DNA of 64,000 bases from positions 1 to 64,000 of the forward strand of contig JAEUIH010000038.1 of the NCBI GenBank assembly GCA_016795105.1. Reading direction: 5' to 3'. Made by a program: the position numbers and the translations under genes. Source of the stretch: Planctomyces sp. (GTDB taxonomy: Bacteria; Planctomycetota; Planctomycetia; Planctomycetales; Planctomycetaceae). Shown piece after piece: positions 1 through 7,862 of the stretch. The notes under the pieces are model-generated. The model ran no database searches, had not been told where the DNA came from, and worked only from the letters and a program-made list of their open reading frames with translations. How positions within the stretch are numbered: position 1 is the first letter of the stretch; each line of letters starts with the position of its first letter.

Positions 1-1157
1 GATTCGTGATTCGACGGGGAATGAAAACCTCGGTCGAATGAGAGACTTTGGATTCGGTCAGGAAACCGATCCTTCAACACAGCCGTCTCTGCAACGGCAA
101 CGCCGGAGTCACAGTCATCGCGCTTCATGAATTTGCGGTGGATGATGAATCCGGATGCATCTTCGAAGACCAGAATCTGACGCCCGAACTGAATTGGCTC
201 TCCCGCTTTGCCGCGTTTATACAGTTGTGTGTGTGGCTCAAAGATACTGAAGAGCTTATCACTGTTTGGAACTGTTTCACCGAGTAGAACTCTGCGTTTC
301 GTTGTGTCCATGATCTGTTCAGTACGAGCGATAAAGGCCTGCAGAGTATCCGGCCCAAAGACATCCCCGGGGTTCGCCTGTGGCAGACCAAGGTCAGCGC
401 ATAATATGCGTGCTCTCGCAACAATTTGCTGTGTTTTCTGCAAGAGTGCGCGGTATGGCTTCTTCAGCTTCAGGGCGTAACCTTTCCCTTTCTTTGTCGC
501 GATGCGATCAATTTTTCGTGCCAGCTGTTTCACAGACTTCCACAGAAACTGATGCTGTCGCCAGCCGCTGAGTTGATGTGCCTTCGCAAGGAGAATGCAG
601 AGTTCCAAGATCTTTCGGTAGCCATCACGAAGAAGCGAACTCTCGGTGGGGTGATGAATGTTTGTTTCCATCAAAAAGGAATCAGCACGCACACGATTGA
701 TTGCATCAGGAGCAATCTGATGTCCTTCGGAGACAATGATCTGACTGATCGCGTCAATGGTGGATGGCTCCAACAGGCAAATGTTGTTTCGAATCGTTCG
801 CCACGAAAAATTCTTATCACCATCCCATTCACCGATGCCCATAATGGCTCTCAGACGTCCATGATTTTCTGCAAGGTCCTGCAGATGATCGTATGTTACG
901 TTGCATCCGAGCCGGACACTCATGAGCACCAGGATTTGCCAGTAGTCCATTCCGTTCCTCCCACAGTCCTTGCGGGATTCACCATTCACATCGTTTTCGA
1001 TGTGTTTCATGATGGCCGCTGTGACGTCCTGTTTGGAGTACACCTTCTGCAAGGCTCGAAGAATGGGAATAATCCGGTCACGACATTCGTAATTCAGAGG
1101 AACCTGATCAATTGGCAGGCTATCCAGTCGAAGTTGGCGTGAGTATCCTTTTCGCAT
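1..1157 (-). CDS. ISNCY-family transposase, C-terminus beyond window edge
   Basis: Reading the minus strand from ATG at 1157 gives an uninterrupted frame of about 385 codons to the window edge, starting MRKGYSRQLRLDSLP. Typical ISNCY-family blocks are seen: RADSFLMETNIHHPTES, which carries the first catalytic Asp region, then KLFSIFEPHTQLYKRGKAG, and SLSFDRGFHSP with the second Asp. The third acidic residue would lie off the left edge. Proteins of this family run about 430-500 residues, so most of the gene is present and no frameshift is visible. The plus-strand reading frames over this stretch are shadows. It acts in cut-and-paste transposition of its own element. Confidence 0.85.
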   Translation of the reverse strand, partial: MRKGYSRQLRLDSLPIDQVPLNYECRDRIIPILRALQKVYSKQDVTAAIMKHIENDVNGESRKDCGRNGMDYWQILVLMSVRLGCNVTYDHLQDLAENHGRLRAIMGIGEWDGDKNFSWRTIRNNICLLEPSTIDAISQIIVSEGHQIAPDAINRVRADSFLMETNIHHPTESSLLRDGYRKILELCILLAKAHQLSGWRQHQFLWKSVKQLARKIDRIATKKGKGYALKLKKPYRALLQKTQQIVARARILCADLGLPQANPGDVFGPDTLQAFIARTEQIMDTTKRRVLLGETVPNSDKLFSIFEPHTQLYKRGKAGEPIQFGRQILVFEDASGFIIHRKFMKRDDCDSGVAVAETAVLKDRFPDRIQSLSFDRGFHSPSNHE

Positions 1158-1307
1158 CCTTTGGCTCCTCGAAGATTTGAGTATCGAAACTCCGTTTTGC
1201 TGACCTTTTCAATCAACACTACGGATTTCGTGCTATCTTCGTGGAGCCTTTTTATTACTTTTACCAGTGTTTTGTCTGCTCAAACACATTTCCGGACAGA
1301 CACTAGC
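1..1307 (-). mobile_element. ISNCY-type insertion sequence, right part (continues beyond left edge)
   Basis: The element is defined by the transposase reading frame on the minus strand plus a likely terminal sequence. The minus strand reads TAGTGTCTGTCCGGAAA inward from about 1307, roughly 150 bp upstream of the transposase start, and homology of the neighbouring PAS gene is lost at exactly this point. The opposite end lies outside the window, so neither the matching inverted repeat nor a target duplication can be checked. The end position is inferred to within a few bases. Confidence 0.65.
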
Positions 1308-1568
1308 TTCTGTATGTCGTCCACCGCGAATGTGGCGAATCATCACGGGTTTGCGAGTAGCGATCACTTCTCGAATGAGTGCCATACGTTCAGCGGCGAA
1401 CTCCGGCCCCTCGATCTCTTCGATGGTCTTGCCAACAGGATTGAAGTCATCGCCGTAGTAAATCTTCTTTGCCTGTTCGTTACAGAACAGCACAACACCA
1501 TCGATGTCGATGATCAGAATTCCGACACCTGGCTGACTTTTCAGCAGCATCCAGAATTCGTCGTTCAT
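1308..1568 (-). pseudogene. PAS-domain protein fragment cut by the insertion sequence
   Basis: From ATG at 1568 the minus strand encodes a canonical PAS sensor core: QPGVGILIIDIDGVVLFCNEQAK, NPVGKTIEEIEG, then ERMALIREVIATRKPVMIRHIRGGR. PAS homology stops near residue 87. The frame then runs about 75 bp into insertion-sequence DNA, ending in unrelated residues with a stop at 1233. PAS domains bind small ligands or cofactors and signal to attached output domains. Whatever output domain this gene had is now displaced beyond the insertion. A very short PAS-only protein could still be made, but truncation is the simpler reading. Confidence 0.7.
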
Positions 1569-1638
1569 GAACTAAGCCCTGCAATGACTTTCAGAGACAT
1601 TTGAAACCATCAATACCATGCCTGACAATTTAGTACCG

Positions 1639-1714
1639 TGCTTAACGACCAACTCTATATTTAACGAACAACACTATATTTAACGATCAACACTGTACAT
1701 TACGATCAAAACCG
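1639..1714 (-). repeat. Four tandem 19-bp repeats upstream of the PAS gene
   Basis: On the minus strand four 19-bp units follow each other without gaps. The two central units are GTGTTGATCGTTAAATATA and GTGTTGTTCGTTAAATATA; the flanking units are more diverged. The array ends about 70 bp upstream of the PAS start codon, so an operator array or decayed promoter region is plausible. It is also downstream of the convergent-side secreted-protein gene, so it could be unrelated to either gene. Confidence 0.75.
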
Positions 1715-1794
1715 TGGCCTGAAACTTCTGCGGAACCACAATGAGGGTAGAGGATAATGTCGGCAGGTGGTCTGGCGAAAGGATCCTGTTGACC

Positions 1795-4700
1795 TCAGTT
1801 TGAGATTTCGCCTGATGCCCTGGCATCTGCGGAGCGCCGAGCGGGCGGATCGGTCGATTCTTTGGTGTCGCCGGTGAGCGTCAATGGGACGGCGGGACCA
1901 ATCGGGGGCACAGTGGTGATCCGAGTGACGCTTAAGTCATCGAGCTGGACTTCTCCCATACCATTGAGTGCTGCGGAGATGGTGAACGTGTTGCTGCCAG
2001 GCGCAATTTCCCGCACCATTTCAAATGACTGCCACTCTGATTCGAGCCGGAATCGGAGTCCTGATTCGGGCCCCAGCTCCGAATCAAAGATCAACAGAGG
2101 AAGTGGAACCTGCGACTGTATCGAACGTCCGCGACGAAATCGCCCACGAATTCGTATGATTTCTCCACCCTGCACCGCCACGGCCGGAGACGTAACCACA
2201 ATCGGGGTGACTTCAAATGACCGAACCAGTGGTTCGCCCTGTGGCGAATTTGGCAGCCACGCTGACATTCGAAGGACAGAATTTCGTTGAGAACCTTCGG
2301 TGACGACATCAGCAGAGCATGTATAGCCGGAATCAGACGCCTCATCAAATCGCCATCCACTGGTGCTGAGCTCTCGCAGGTTTTCAAAACTTCCCGTGGG
2401 CAGCTGGTTGATTGATTCGCGAGCATTGGTGTCGGCCATGCGGGCTCGCATTTCGAAATGGGAAGGCAGCGTCATGAATGAAACGGTATGAGGATAAGAG
2501 ACTGGAGAATCCACTCCTTTCATTGCAGCCTGCCATGCAAGTACCTGAATCTGTCTCAGATACTGCAGCGATGTTCTCGCGTAGTCTGCTGTTTCAGGGT
2601 AGTCCTTTTGCCGAAACTGTTCCTGAGCACGGTCGTTTGCTTCCTGAGCGAGGGCAAACAGCCGATCTGCTTCCGGAGGAGCACCGTTATATTCCCTGAG
2701 TATCTCTACAGTCTGGAGGACTCGACGATACTTCAGCGACGACAGGCGAGTGAGAATCTCGGCAGCTCGTCCGGAGATTTGATGAATTCTCTCCTCCATC
2801 GATCGAAGCATGCCAAGATCAGAGGCGACAACAACCATTGCACTTCGATCAAAGTTTTTAAGAGTCACTTTCAGGCCACCCGCGCGAACTTCTCTCGGCA
2901 ACCCGCGAATTCCAGTTGTTGAAATGAGATATGGTGACGCCGTCTCTGAAGCAGCCACAACCAGACTCAATTCCGGAGAGTACATCGTCGAAGGCACGAA
3001 CTGAGACGTCTTGTCCCAGTGTGTGACCAGGATCAGCATCGAGCCACCGGCAGTGATCACTGCCGCATCGGGCCCTTCAGGCTGTTCAAGCCCCATCACA
3101 CTTGCGGAAAGTCGCGGGCTGCTGAATGCCTGCTGAAGCCAGGGCTGCTTATTGTTTTTTAGCGAATCCTTCAGCGAACCTTTTCCAACCTCAGGCTCCT
3201 TAGGCTGCATGCTCAAATGAGTATCGACTCGTCCTCGGGCCAGAAATGGCTCAATCAACATCAATTCCAGATTCGCCAGCTCAATCGCCAGAAGGGTTTC
3301 TTCGTCGAGAGGATTCTGTGGATCGAATTGACGAGTTTTCCAGTAACCGACGCCTTTACATCCCGAAGACATTGCTGCGTTCACCTGAAGCAGGATCTGT
3401 TCGGGCTCCACAAACGGCATTGGTGACGACATTCGCTCACGCCATTGCTGTTGAAAACCAGACGGTTCAACCTGAACCCAGGTCCACGGAGCTGACAGTT
3501 GTCCGGCGGTTCTGTGCCGGCGAAACAACTGATTACGGAGTTCCCCAATCGATTCTGCGCGTCCAATCACATGCCGGCCAATACCAACCAGATCGATCTC
3601 TCGAGAAACCACCCCTTCAAGTCCGATCACATCCGCCATCTGAACACGATCCAGATTTCGGTCTGCGCTTCGAGTCTCCCTGGACCAGGCCAGAAAATGC
3701 GGCAGCTGATCGGGCGCAATTCGCGTTCCCATGTACCATGCTGAAGCGTTCGGACAGACAACGTCCAGCGGCGGAAGTGAACTCAACAACTGAAACTGTT
3801 TGCCTGGCTCGAACTCCGGATGCGGAGGGGTCGCTAAGACAGCAAGACCACTTTCATAGAGGGCCCTGGCACGGTCAGTCTCCCGACAGTCCGGAATCCA
3901 AACTGAATTCAACTTCAACTGCTCAACCAGATCCATCGATTCACCGTGGTCCGGAAGGAATCTGAGCAGCACCGGCTTTTTGTTTAGCAGAATCTGGTTC
4001 AACTCAACCTGCAACGGAACAAATTGCAATGTCGAATCCTGAGACATGTCGGATGTGACAGACGACACGGGGACGATCGGGACCGTGACCGAAGACGGAA
4101 TTGCAACTTCCGGACCCGATCGTGATTCCCCCACATCAACGAATGTTTCGCCGGAAACAGTCTCCACCAGCAACACGATTCCGCTGACAATTGGCTGACG
4201 AACATCCAAATCCGATCGATGCAGTTCCGCTCGCAACAACCTCAATTGAGTTTCCAGTCGTCGCATCGGATCCGAAAATCTCAATGTCTGCCATTCACCC
4301 TCGCGCTTGTAACTGTCTCCTTCAAGCAATGTCTCCAGTGGTTGCCTCGTTCGTGGATCCAGTTGATGAGGAAACACGACTCGTAAAGCCACTCGCACGC
4401 CCGGTCGCGTCGCCTGGATCTGCACCGATGCGTTGTACTCTTCATGAAGCAGCGAAGGTGTCACGAGCGAAGAAATCTGCACTGTCTCAGCGGTGCCATC
4501 ACTCGTGATCTGAAATCGCTCAATCGTTCTCGAGCGTTCCACAATCCGGGATGCAACAACCCGATTTTCCGGACGCTTCGCCTGCCCCTGCCATTGAGCA
4601 GTTCCCGGTACACTGGCGACCTCGGTCGTTCCTGGTACCGACCTCAAACCTACACGTGATCCGGACTGCTGCGGACCCTGGCTGCGTCCTTCTGATCGAT

Positions 4701-4839
4701 TCTGTCCGAAACACTGTGCCGGTGCGTAAAGGGACGGCGCAAAGAGCACGCACGCAATCAGCGCCGGCGCAAAGATCACCGAGCCTGCCATGATCGACAG
4801 GACCAAAACCCGACGCACAATGAAACACATGCCAACCAT
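1795..4839 (-). CDS. Large secreted protein with TIM-barrel-like middle and C-terminal carbohydrate-binding-like domain
   Basis: The 1014-residue product starts with an N-terminal hydrophobic export segment (residues 8-35), followed by a low-complexity Gln/Ser/Arg linker. Residues about 90-240 look like a beta-sandwich. Residues about 290-560 resemble a glycoside-hydrolase-type TIM barrel (NKKPVLLRFLPDHG, LKLNSVWIPDC, GLAVLATPPHP, CKGVGYWKTRQ), but I see no certain catalytic pair. A helical stretch (about 720-800) and a jelly-roll-like end (SGWRFDEASDSGYTCS to GMGEVQLDDLSVTRI) complete it, and that end resembles carbohydrate-binding modules. The function is unknown; an extracellular or periplasmic polysaccharide role is inference. 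It is transcribed alone. Confidence 0.75.
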   Translation of the reverse strand: MVGMCFIVRRVLVLSIMAGSVIFAPALIACVLFAPSLYAPAQCFGQNRSEGRSQGPQQSGSRVGLRSVPGTTEVASVPGTAQWQGQAKRPENRVVASRIVERSRTIERFQITSDGTAETVQISSLVTPSLLHEEYNASVQIQATRPGVRVALRVVFPHQLDPRTRQPLETLLEGDSYKREGEWQTLRFSDPMRRLETQLRLLRAELHRSDLDVRQPIVSGIVLLVETVSGETFVDVGESRSGPEVAIPSSVTVPIVPVSSVTSDMSQDSTLQFVPLQVELNQILLNKKPVLLRFLPDHGESMDLVEQLKLNSVWIPDCRETDRARALYESGLAVLATPPHPEFEPGKQFQLLSSLPPLDVVCPNASAWYMGTRIAPDQLPHFLAWSRETRSADRNLDRVQMADVIGLEGVVSREIDLVGIGRHVIGRAESIGELRNQLFRRHRTAGQLSAPWTWVQVEPSGFQQQWRERMSSPMPFVEPEQILLQVNAAMSSGCKGVGYWKTRQFDPQNPLDEETLLAIELANLELMLIEPFLARGRVDTHLSMQPKEPEVGKGSLKDSLKNNKQPWLQQAFSSPRLSASVMGLEQPEGPDAAVITAGGSMLILVTHWDKTSQFVPSTMYSPELSLVVAASETASPYLISTTGIRGLPREVRAGGLKVTLKNFDRSAMVVVASDLGMLRSMEERIHQISGRAAEILTRLSSLKYRRVLQTVEILREYNGAPPEADRLFALAQEANDRAQEQFRQKDYPETADYARTSLQYLRQIQVLAWQAAMKGVDSPVSYPHTVSFMTLPSHFEMRARMADTNARESINQLPTGSFENLRELSTSGWRFDEASDSGYTCSADVVTEGSQRNSVLRMSAWLPNSPQGEPLVRSFEVTPIVVTSPAVAVQGGEIIRIRGRFRRGRSIQSQVPLPLLIFDSELGPESGLRFRLESEWQSFEMVREIAPGSNTFTISAALNGMGEVQLDDLSVTRITTVPPIGPAVPLTLTGDTKESTDPPARRSADARASGEISN

Positions 4840-4898
4840 GAAACATCCGTGTTTAGATTGGTTTACAACTCTGCCCGCAGCAGGAATTCGTGATCAAA

Positions 4899-4922
4899 GA
4901 ATGATAACAATTCTTGTCATTC
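4899..4922. promoter_or_regulatory. 24-bp imperfect palindrome in divergent intergenic region
   Basis: GAATGA at the left and TCATTC at the right are exact inverse complements. The interior pairs as well except at two symmetric positions, giving 10 of 12 matched pairs. It lies about 60 bp before the start of the secreted-protein gene and about 220 bp before the small plus-strand gene, which suits a dimeric regulator site. The rest of the 4840-5142 gap shows nothing I recognise. Confidence 0.4.
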
Positions 4923-5142
4923 AGATGGAGTCCAAATCGCCAACCGAAACCCACATACCGCAAACACCCCATATTCACATCTGTCAGAACAGTGAAGGTC
5001 GCCGACCAGCCTGAAATGGAACTCACAATTTTCTGTCAGAAGACGGAGAAATCCTTGAGACCAGTGGATCTGATGCACAGAATCGACATCCATACGACTC
5101 TTCAAATTGCCAACCGCGATCCCCCTCATCCGGATTTCAGAT

Positions 5143-5436
5143 ATGTCAAACGCCAAACGATTCAATGAAGCCGAGATCGAATCATTGCCTTCGGAAATGG
5201 TCGAACTTGAGCGGCTGATTCAGTCAAGCAATGCACCGGACAGGGCTGAGTTGATCCAGGCCTGGCAGAAAGTAGCGGATTCTTTCCACCGCCGCCGCCG
5301 CATTCTGAACCTCGTTCAGGAAGCACTTTCACAGCTGCGACTAGATGTGAAGTATCTGATGTTTGACCTCGAGACGACTCGCCGCGAACGCGATCAGCTT
5401 CAATCTCAGCTGGAAGAAGAAGATAAGGGCTTCTGA
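5143..5436 (+). CDS. Small helical (coiled-coil-like) hypothetical protein
   Basis: A protein of 97 residues starting MSNAKRFNEAEIESLPSEM. It is almost wholly charged and helical, with a C-terminal heptad-like stretch (VKYLMFDLETTRRERDQLQ, then SQLEEEDKGF). An upstream in-frame ATG at 5107 would add twelve residues, but the internal start begins the conserved-looking part. It has no transmembrane segment or signal peptide. The RRRRILNLVQEALSQLRLD segment suggests a small regulatory or scaffold protein. I do not recognise the family. Confidence 0.7.
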   Translation: MSNAKRFNEAEIESLPSEMVELERLIQSSNAPDRAELIQAWQKVADSFHRRRRILNLVQEALSQLRLDVKYLMFDLETTRRERDQLQSQLEEEDKGF

Positions 5437-5505
5437 GTCTTCGGCAGCTCGGTGAATTCGACGAATATCGTCTGCAGCAGGTTCAGCGTATGCGGAGCAT
5501 GTCAC

Positions 5506-5532
5506 GAACGGCACTCGCAGAGTGCCTGCTAC
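5506..5532 (-). repeat. REP-like palindrome, GTAG head, copy A
   Basis: Read on the minus strand it begins GTAGCAGGCACTCTGCGAG and closes a perfect 7-bp stem (GGCACTC/GAGTGCC) with a 3-nt loop. A GTAG tetranucleotide followed by a short palindrome is the layout of REP elements mobilised by RAYT-type (TnpA-REP) transposases. Its head abuts the head of the next copy, which has opposite orientation. Confidence 0.7.
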
Positions 5533-5556
5533 GTAGGATCGGCATTCCTGCCCGTC
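5533..5556 (+). repeat. REP-like palindrome, GTAG head, copy B (inverted partner)
   Basis: Reads GTAGGATCGGCATTCCTGCC on the plus strand, head to head with copy A (CTAC directly followed by GTAG at 5529-5536). It closely resembles the 36-bp-spaced copies at 37.7 kb, with a different stem sequence from copies A and C. An inverted pair of REPs is the BIME arrangement known from enterobacteria. Confidence 0.65.
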
Positions 5557-5575
5557 CCGCCCACTGCCGCATAGC

Positions 5576-5602
5576 GGACGGCACTCGGAGAGTGCCTGCT
5601 AC
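5576..5602 (-). repeat. REP-like palindrome, GTAG head, copy C overlapping a stop codon
   Basis: It differs from copy A at only a couple of positions over 27 bp and has the same 7-bp stem. The TAG of its GTAG head, read on the minus strand at 5601-5599, is the stop codon of the downstream-facing kinase gene. The messenger would therefore carry this hairpin immediately after the stop codon. Confidence 0.7.
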
Positions 5603-7185
5603 TTTGGGCGAACGTGTTTGAGTTCTTCATTATCAAAGTTCTCGAACTCTCGAAGCTGGTATTCGGCAACTTCAACTGTTGCGTCAGACGCATCTTTTCC
5701 CAAAGCGGCTCGCTTCTGGATCCTGTTTGTCAGCGTCTGAATGTCGGCATCGAACCAGAGTATCTGGAACGGAATGCCAAGTTCTTCGGCGAGCTTTCGA
5801 AAGGGCAATCGCTGGCTGCGTTTGAGAAACGTCGCATCAATCAGAACGGAATGGCCATCCTGAAGCAGTTGCTTCGCCACATTCATCAGATGCAGATAGA
5901 CACGTTCTGTTGCTTCGGATGAATAGATGCCCTGAGAAAGCGCCGCAGTCGCTGACTGACCTTTCTCCAACCCTGCCAGGCGTTTGCGTTCCACATCGGA
6001 TCTGAGCCTGATGAGTCCAAGCTGTTCCACCAGCGACTGAGATCCAAATGTCTTACCGCTTCCTGAAACACCGCAGGTGATCCACAAACATGGTTGTCCC
6101 TGAACTGTATAGGACTCCGCCAGCCCCACATACCCACTCACCTCTTTGACCAGTGACGACATCAATGCCTGATCTGAGCCGTTTTGACCCGCTTCTGAAT
6201 TGGCCTGTTGCAATCGGATGATGCCGACTTTTGCACGAACCATGGCTCTGTAGGCGAGGTAGAACCTAAGGAGAGCGAGTCCTTCAAAGTCGCCGGTGGA
6301 TTCGAGCCATCGATTCAGGAATCTCCAAGCCAGACCGGGAAATCCGCGATCAGCAAGGTCCATCATTGTAAACGCGGATTCGCACATAATGTCGATCCAC
6401 CGCAACTCTTCACAGAACTCGATGCCGTCGAAAATCACGATACGCCCCTCCGGGGTCAGGAACATGTTTCCGAGGTGAAGGTCTCCATGGCATTCCCGGA
6501 TCATTCCACGAGCACCCCGGCCTTCAAACACAGCTCGGCGCCGCGACACTTCGGATTCTGTCCAGCGACGCAGTTGAATCAACCGAGGCAGTTCCATGAC
6601 TTGCGGAGGTTCACCAGGACGAGGCAGCCCAAGAGGTCCCTGGTCATTCAATTCTCTCTGCAACTTTAGGATGGCCGTGAAGTTATCGAATGCCGGCTGA
6701 ACCGCGGCGGCGACTGAGATCCATGGCGTCGCAGAATCAGCAACAGCGGCTCGACGATGAAAGGCCGCAATTTCATCTGCCAGCAGATCGACATGTTCAG
6801 GCGTTATCTGATTTCTCGCGGCAAGCCGACTGAGTAAGTTCTTATCGTTGAACTGAGTCATCTTTACAGCATAGTCGAGAATTGGCCCATCGCCTCCAAT
6901 CTGAGGCCTAAGTCGTGAGCCGCGAATCGTTACAACGTCGAGGTAGAGATGTTCGGAGAACCTGCGATTGAGCCGAAGCTCTTCTTCACAGTAGTACTTT
7001 CGCATTTCGAGTTCAGTGAAATTCACAAACCCCAGATCGACGGGCTTCTTGATTTTATACGCGTACTTACCTGTCAGAATTACCCACGAAATATGAGTTT
7101 CCACAAGCTTCAGAGCTTCAACCGGATGTGGCCACGCCTCTGCCGAAAGCAGATTCTCAATCCATGCTTGATGTTCTGCGGACAT
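5599..7185 (-). CDS. Bifunctional aminoglycoside-phosphotransferase-like / P-loop kinase protein
   Basis: The product has about 528 residues from ATG 7185 (MSAEHQAWIENLLSAEAWPH), with GGAG 11 bp upstream. A longer frame to 7371 exists but would overlap the rhomboid gene. The N-terminal two thirds is an APH-type kinase fold: the Brenner motif ECHGDLHLGN and the metal-binding IFDGIEF are present. The C-terminal third is an AAA_33-type P-loop domain with Walker A GVSGSGKT and LIDATFLKRSQR. This two-domain arrangement is a known conserved family with no firm substrate. Small-molecule phosphorylation is likely; an antibiotic-resistance role should not be assumed. It sits 20 bp after rhomboid. Its stop codon is supplied by a REP element. 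Confidence 0.88.
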   Translation of the reverse strand: MSAEHQAWIENLLSAEAWPHPVEALKLVETHISWVILTGKYAYKIKKPVDLGFVNFTELEMRKYYCEEELRLNRRFSEHLYLDVVTIRGSRLRPQIGGDGPILDYAVKMTQFNDKNLLSRLAARNQITPEHVDLLADEIAAFHRRAAVADSATPWISVAAAVQPAFDNFTAILKLQRELNDQGPLGLPRPGEPPQVMELPRLIQLRRWTESEVSRRRAVFEGRGARGMIRECHGDLHLGNMFLTPEGRIVIFDGIEFCEELRWIDIMCESAFTMMDLADRGFPGLAWRFLNRWLESTGDFEGLALLRFYLAYRAMVRAKVGIIRLQQANSEAGQNGSDQALMSSLVKEVSGYVGLAESYTVQGQPCLWITCGVSGSGKTFGSQSLVEQLGLIRLRSDVERKRLAGLEKGQSATAALSQGIYSSEATERVYLHLMNVAKQLLQDGHSVLIDATFLKRSQRLPFRKLAEELGIPFQILWFDADIQTLTNRIQKRAALGKDASDATVEVAEYQLREFENFDNEELKHVRPK

Positions 7186-7205
7186 GTGACGTTGTGCTCC
7201 TGAAG

Positions 7206-7793
7206 TCAGGTTACGTCTGCGACTTCGATCTTCTTCTTTCGATTTCTGCGGCGAATCATTAACCAGGATACGAATGCGCCTGCGGCGATCCCTGCGAGGT
7301 GAGTATCCCATGCAATCTGACCGGAACTTAGAGGAAGAACGCCCCAGAGGAGCATTCCGCCGTAGAGGCATCCGACAACAATCGCAACGGTCATCGACAT
7401 CAGCCTGCGTTCCCGAATTCCGGTGACAATCAGAAATGTCATGAGTCCGTACACGAGGCCGCTTGCGCCAACGTGGACGCCCGGCATTCCGGCGACCCAG
7501 ACAATCAGGCCTGAGATGAACAATATCAACAGCACGACTCGCACATGCTTATCTCTGGAACCGGTCAGCAGGACCAACATCAGTCCCAGGGCGACTGTGT
7601 TGCTCCAGAGATGCCCCCAGCTGTTATGAAGCAGCGGCATGAACAGGACTCCCCCAAGAGAATCCAGTTTTCGGGGTTCCAGCCCCCACGAGGTAAAGTC
7701 CCACGGGAGGAGAAGATCGACCACGAAAACGATCCACATCGCGCCGAGCACGACCAGGATTCGGATCAATTCTTCTCGCATTGAGTACTTCAT
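7206..7793 (-). CDS. Rhomboid-family intramembrane serine protease
   Basis: The start is ATG 7793, preceded by AAGGGAC at good spacing; the upstream in-frame TTG at 7811 is less likely. The product has 195 residues with six hydrophobic segments. The family signature is complete: HLWSN (the His/Asn of TM2), HVGASGLVYG with the catalytic Ser in the GxSG loop, and DTHLAGIAAG with the catalytic His. It ends in a basic cytoplasmic tail (RRRNRKKK). Rhomboids cleave single-pass membrane proteins within the bilayer; the substrate here is unknown. It lies between a PaaK-like ligase and the APH/P-loop gene, on the same strand and within 70 bp, so co-transcription is likely. Confidence 0.93.
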   Translation of the reverse strand: MKYSMREELIRILVVLGAMWIVFVVDLLLPWDFTSWGLEPRKLDSLGGVLFMPLLHNSWGHLWSNTVALGLMLVLLTGSRDKHVRVVLLILFISGLIVWVAGMPGVHVGASGLVYGLMTFLIVTGIRERRLMSMTVAIVVGCLYGGMLLWGVLPLSSGQIAWDTHLAGIAAGAFVSWLMIRRRNRKKKIEVADVT

Positions 7794-7862
7794 AATGTCC
7801 CTTACACGCAAATCCGTTCAACATTGACGATACTTGCGGAATATTGGTGAGTATCGGAACGG

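Noticed and set aside
426-1142. 238-codon plus-strand reading frame at the left end
   Set aside because: It is the antisense shadow of the ISNCY transposase, whose minus-strand translation shows clear family motifs.
3246-3965. 239-codon plus-strand frame inside the large secreted-protein gene
   Set aside because: Low-complexity Arg/Pro/Ser translation typical of an antisense shadow; the opposite frame is a continuous 1014-residue protein.
5599-7185. Antibiotic resistance gene (aminoglycoside phosphotransferase)
   Set aside because: The APH fold is joined to a P-loop domain in a broad uncharacterised family; resistance cannot be claimed from the fold.
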